This document shows, one piece after another, positions 62,120-64,000 of a stretch of DNA of 64,000 nt (position 1 is its first letter; every line of letters begins with the position of its first letter). The notes under the pieces were generated by a model, which saw only the letters and a list, made by a program, of their open reading frames with translations, had not been told where the DNA came from and ran no database searches. The DNA comes from CADEFQ01 sp050185195 (GTDB lineage Bacteria; Pseudomonadota; Gammaproteobacteria; Steroidobacterales; Steroidobacteraceae): contig JBFWZQ010000012.1 in the NCBI GenBank assembly GCA_050185195.1, positions 31,937 to 95,936 of the forward strand, written 5' to 3'. A program made the position numbers and the translations under genes.

Positions 62120-63648
62120 AAAGTCCGGCCGGTGGAGTGAATCGTTCGCGACGCGCGTTGCTACGGGCGTCAGTAGCTTCGGCGCTGGCAGGGCCGTTCG
62201 TAGCAACTCGATCGAAGGGCATTGAATCTCAGGCAGATACATTGGTGGTCGGCGCTGGCACGGCAGGGCTGATGGCTGCCCTGCATGCCGCGCGGGCAGG
62301 ACTGCGGGTGCAAGTTCTGGAAAAGACCACACAAACCGGCGGCACATTGTGGTTCTCCGGTGGGCAGATGAGTGGTGCCAACACCGCTCGCGCACGCCAG
62401 GAAGGGATTGTTGACACCCCCGAAGCGCACCTTGCCGACGTCATGCGTCTCGGGGAGCGTCAGGCGGACAGACTGCTGGTTGGTCTTGCGGTACGAAACG
62501 CTGCCGCCACGATCGACTGGTTTGACCACAAGAGAGTGCAATGGCGGGACGGGCACCCGGTCGTCGCAACCGGGCACGAGCCGTACTCGGCACGTCGCGT
62601 CTTTGCTCCGGTGAACGCGGGTCGTGCGCTGCTTGCCGTGATTCACGAGGAGTTGGCTACCTGGTCCGGCTCGATCGACATTAAGACTGGAACTGAAGCC
62701 GTCGAGTTGATCACGGATCGCGGTGGCAACATACGCGGAGTGGTGGGCATGGATGCCGGCGGGCGTCGAAAGGAATTTCGCGCCAAGCGTGTACTGTTGA
62801 CCTCCGGAGGCGCAAACGGCAACGACGAGGTCTTCAGGCAGTTCAATCCGGTTCCCCAGTTTCGCAAGCCGTGGTGGCCGTCGAATACCGGTCGCGGCCA
62901 CGCGATGGCTATCGCGGTTGGCGCGTACGCGCGCGGTCAGGAAAGCTATCTTCCGGACATCGGGAGTGTTCCCGCGACGCGTTCTTGGCCCGCTCCATCG
63001 ATTGCCTCTGCTGTTCACCACCCCCAACGTCGCCCGCCGTGGGAAATCTATGTTGGCGCGTCGGGGCAGCGGTTCATGAGAGAGGACAACCCGAGCATCG
63101 ATGCCCGGGAAAAGGCGGTCGCGGCCCTGCCGCTCCATCGCTACTGGAGCATTTTCGACACGAGGATTCTTGAAACTGCCCCGCCTTTCCTGCTTGCGGC
63201 CTCCAGGCCATTGACGCCTGATGCGGTGAGAAAGCTTGCGCGGCAGATCGACACTGTGCAGGCGGCGGATTCCCTGCCTGGCCTTGCAAAGATGTGTTCG
63301 ATTCCGGTCCCGATGCTGCTATCTACCATCAGCCAGTACAATCGGGCAGTGAACGCCAAGTACGATGTTCTCGGAAGGGTACATCTACCATTGCCCATCG
63401 ACAAGCCGCCTTTCTATGCTGTTCTCCATCAAGGTGCGAGTCTGCTGTCGTTTGGCGGAATTGCGGTCGATGGCGAGTTAAGGGTCGTACGCAGGGACGG
63501 GTCAGCAATCCCTGGGCTCTATGCGGGAGGGGAGATTCTCGGTGCCGGCGCGCTGATGGGGCGGGGCTATTCCAGCGGAATGATGGTCACGCCCGCGCTG
63601 ACCTTCGGGCGGCTGCTGGGCAGCCGGGCAACTGCGGTCGGCAGCTAG
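62116..63648 (+). CDS. Tat-exported FAD-binding dehydrogenase (fumarate reductase/KstD-like)
   Basis: A 510-residue flavoprotein with a Tat signal (NRSRRALLRASVASALAGPF) followed by the FAD domain (ADTLVVGAGTAGLMAALHAA; VLEKTTQTGGTLWFSGGQMS), a middle catalytic domain, and the C-terminal FAD end GLYAGGEILGAGALMGRGYS then SGMMVTPALTFGRLLG. The family includes fumarate/urocanate reductases and 3-ketosteroid dehydrogenases; which reaction applies cannot be read. No heme motif is fused, so an electron partner must be elsewhere. ATGA overlap with the LacI gene. Last gene of the lower-GC unit. Confidence 0.88.
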   Translation: MKSPAGGVNRSRRALLRASVASALAGPFVATRSKGIESQADTLVVGAGTAGLMAALHAARAGLRVQVLEKTTQTGGTLWFSGGQMSGANTARARQEGIVDTPEAHLADVMRLGERQADRLLVGLAVRNAAATIDWFDHKRVQWRDGHPVVATGHEPYSARRVFAPVNAGRALLAVIHEELATWSGSIDIKTGTEAVELITDRGGNIRGVVGMDAGGRRKEFRAKRVLLTSGGANGNDEVFRQFNPVPQFRKPWWPSNTGRGHAMAIAVGAYARGQESYLPDIGSVPATRSWPAPSIASAVHHPQRRPPWEIYVGASGQRFMREDNPSIDAREKAVAALPLHRYWSIFDTRILETAPPFLLAASRPLTPDAVRKLARQIDTVQAADSLPGLAKMCSIPVPMLLSTISQYNRAVNAKYDVLGRVHLPLPIDKPPFYAVLHQGASLLSFGGIAVDGELRVVRRDGSAIPGLYAGGEILGAGALMGRGYSSGMMVTPALTFGRLLGSRATAVGS

Positions 63649-63777
63649 CGTTGGATTTTCCGACGCCCGCTGATTTGGAGTACGGAGGCACTGGCGTTCT
63701 GAGTGGAACAGCCAGAGGGCCCAGAATTGGGCGCGAACCACCCTCTTCTCCCCTGCTGGAACATGGCGATGTCAACC

Positions 63778-63818
63778 GGCGTCCAACATTGACCACCCTC
63801 CGGCGTCCAACTTTGACC
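63778..63818. repeat. IS21-type terminal direct repeats (element remnant)
   Basis: GGCGTCCAACATTGACC (63778-63794) and GGCGTCCAACTTTGACC (63802-63818) differ at one base, with a further partial GTCAACC just before. Such multiple repeats are typical of the ends of IS21-family elements, where IstA binds. No istA or istB is visible on the left side, so this is an orphan end or the edge of an element deleted by a later insertion. Confidence 0.55.
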
Positions 63819-63873
63819 GGGGGATGCGGGCTGCTGGCGGCCTGGTCTGGGGTTCCGGATTGGGGTTTCCCAT

Positions 63874-64000
63874 TGACCTGCCCCCCGTTTTCAGTGCCAG
63901 CGAGAGGTTAGTAGAGTCCGATTTCCGAGGAGAGATCGGGCATGAAGAAGTCGAGATTTACGGACGAGCAGATCATCGGGTTTCTGAAGCAGGTGGAGAG
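63874..64000 (+). mobile_element. Left end of an IS3-family insertion sequence (cut by window edge)
   Basis: The stretch beginning near 63874 (TGACCTGCCCCCCG, a plausible terminal inverted repeat with the TG start usual for IS3) leads into the transposase orfA at 63942. The exact end and any target duplication cannot be set without the right end. Confidence 0.6.
63942..64000 (+). CDS. IS3-family transposase OrfA (partial)
   Basis: The first 19 residues MKKSRFTDEQIIGFLKQVE match the beginning of IS3-family (IS407-type) OrfA, the HTH protein that forms the N-terminal part of the OrfAB transposase by frameshifting. GAGGAGAG precedes the ATG by 6 bases. The gene continues past the right edge. 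Confidence 0.88.
   Translation, partial: MKKSRFTDEQIIGFLKQVE

Overview
The window is high-GC DNA (mostly about 68-70 % by eye) from a free-living, aerobic gammaproteobacterium. The grounds are: a ccoNOQP-ccoH-I-S oxidase operon of proteobacterial type with a very short FixH/CcoH, a six-gene group-2 (AB-fused) Mrp/Pha antiporter, paired Lrp/AsnC regulators, TonB-dependent receptors, and a beta-helix protein whose C-terminus resembles the GlyGly-CTERM sorting signal typical of Gammaproteobacteria. The closest order cannot be fixed from the sequence; Nevskiales/Steroidobacterales/Xanthomonadales-like lineages fit best (inference).

Layout. 1-5.3 kb: Dps (cut by the left edge), RhlE helicase, a small toxin-antitoxin pair, a 2OG-Fe(II) oxygenase-like protein, NnrS and an NhaR-like LysR regulator. 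5.4-11.7 kb: Rnk, a divergent Lrp/alanine dehydrogenase pair, then a tightly overlapping set SOD - GH15 glucoamylase - DUF488 - AlkA-like glycosylase. 11.7-18.1 kb: mrpA(B)CDEFG operon and a convergent second Lrp. 18.2-23.1 kb: DUF6356, YeiH-type transporter, DUF1579 protein, then on the minus strand AidB-like acyl-CoA dehydrogenase and Cfa. 23.1-29.8 kb: the complete cbb3 oxidase structural and assembly operon on the minus strand, nearly every junction an ATGA/GTGA overlap. 29.9-38.2 kb: DsbA-like, Tat-exported nitrilase-fold protein, MetY, a small HTH protein, beta-helix protein, SGNH lipoprotein and a membrane-anchored serine hydrolase.

38.3-54.9 kb is the most distinctive core region. An XRE-cupin regulator and a DadA-like oxidase face a long co-directional run: MlrC (M81) - TRAP transporter (L-P-S order) - M28 peptidase with membrane domain - GH172 - fucose/arabinose-isomerase-like protein - FGGY kinase - TonB receptor - alpha/beta hydrolase. 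It combines outer-membrane uptake, inner-membrane import, peptidases, a glycosidase and a ketose-forming isomerase/kinase pair, and looks like a pathway for a sugar-peptide or amino-acid-sugar conjugate (inference). A nested AT-rich palindrome between dadA and mlrC is the likely operator.

54.9-64 kb: an M14 carboxypeptidase preceded by a frameshifted GlxA-type regulator, then a visibly lower-GC block with a LacI operator, a second TonB receptor, a secreted protein, its LacI regulator and a Tat-exported FAD dehydrogenase. The block ends against IS21-type terminal repeats and the beginning of an IS3-family element cut by the right edge, so it is probably acquired DNA. No rRNA, tRNA or CRISPR array was seen, and no convincing rho-independent terminators.
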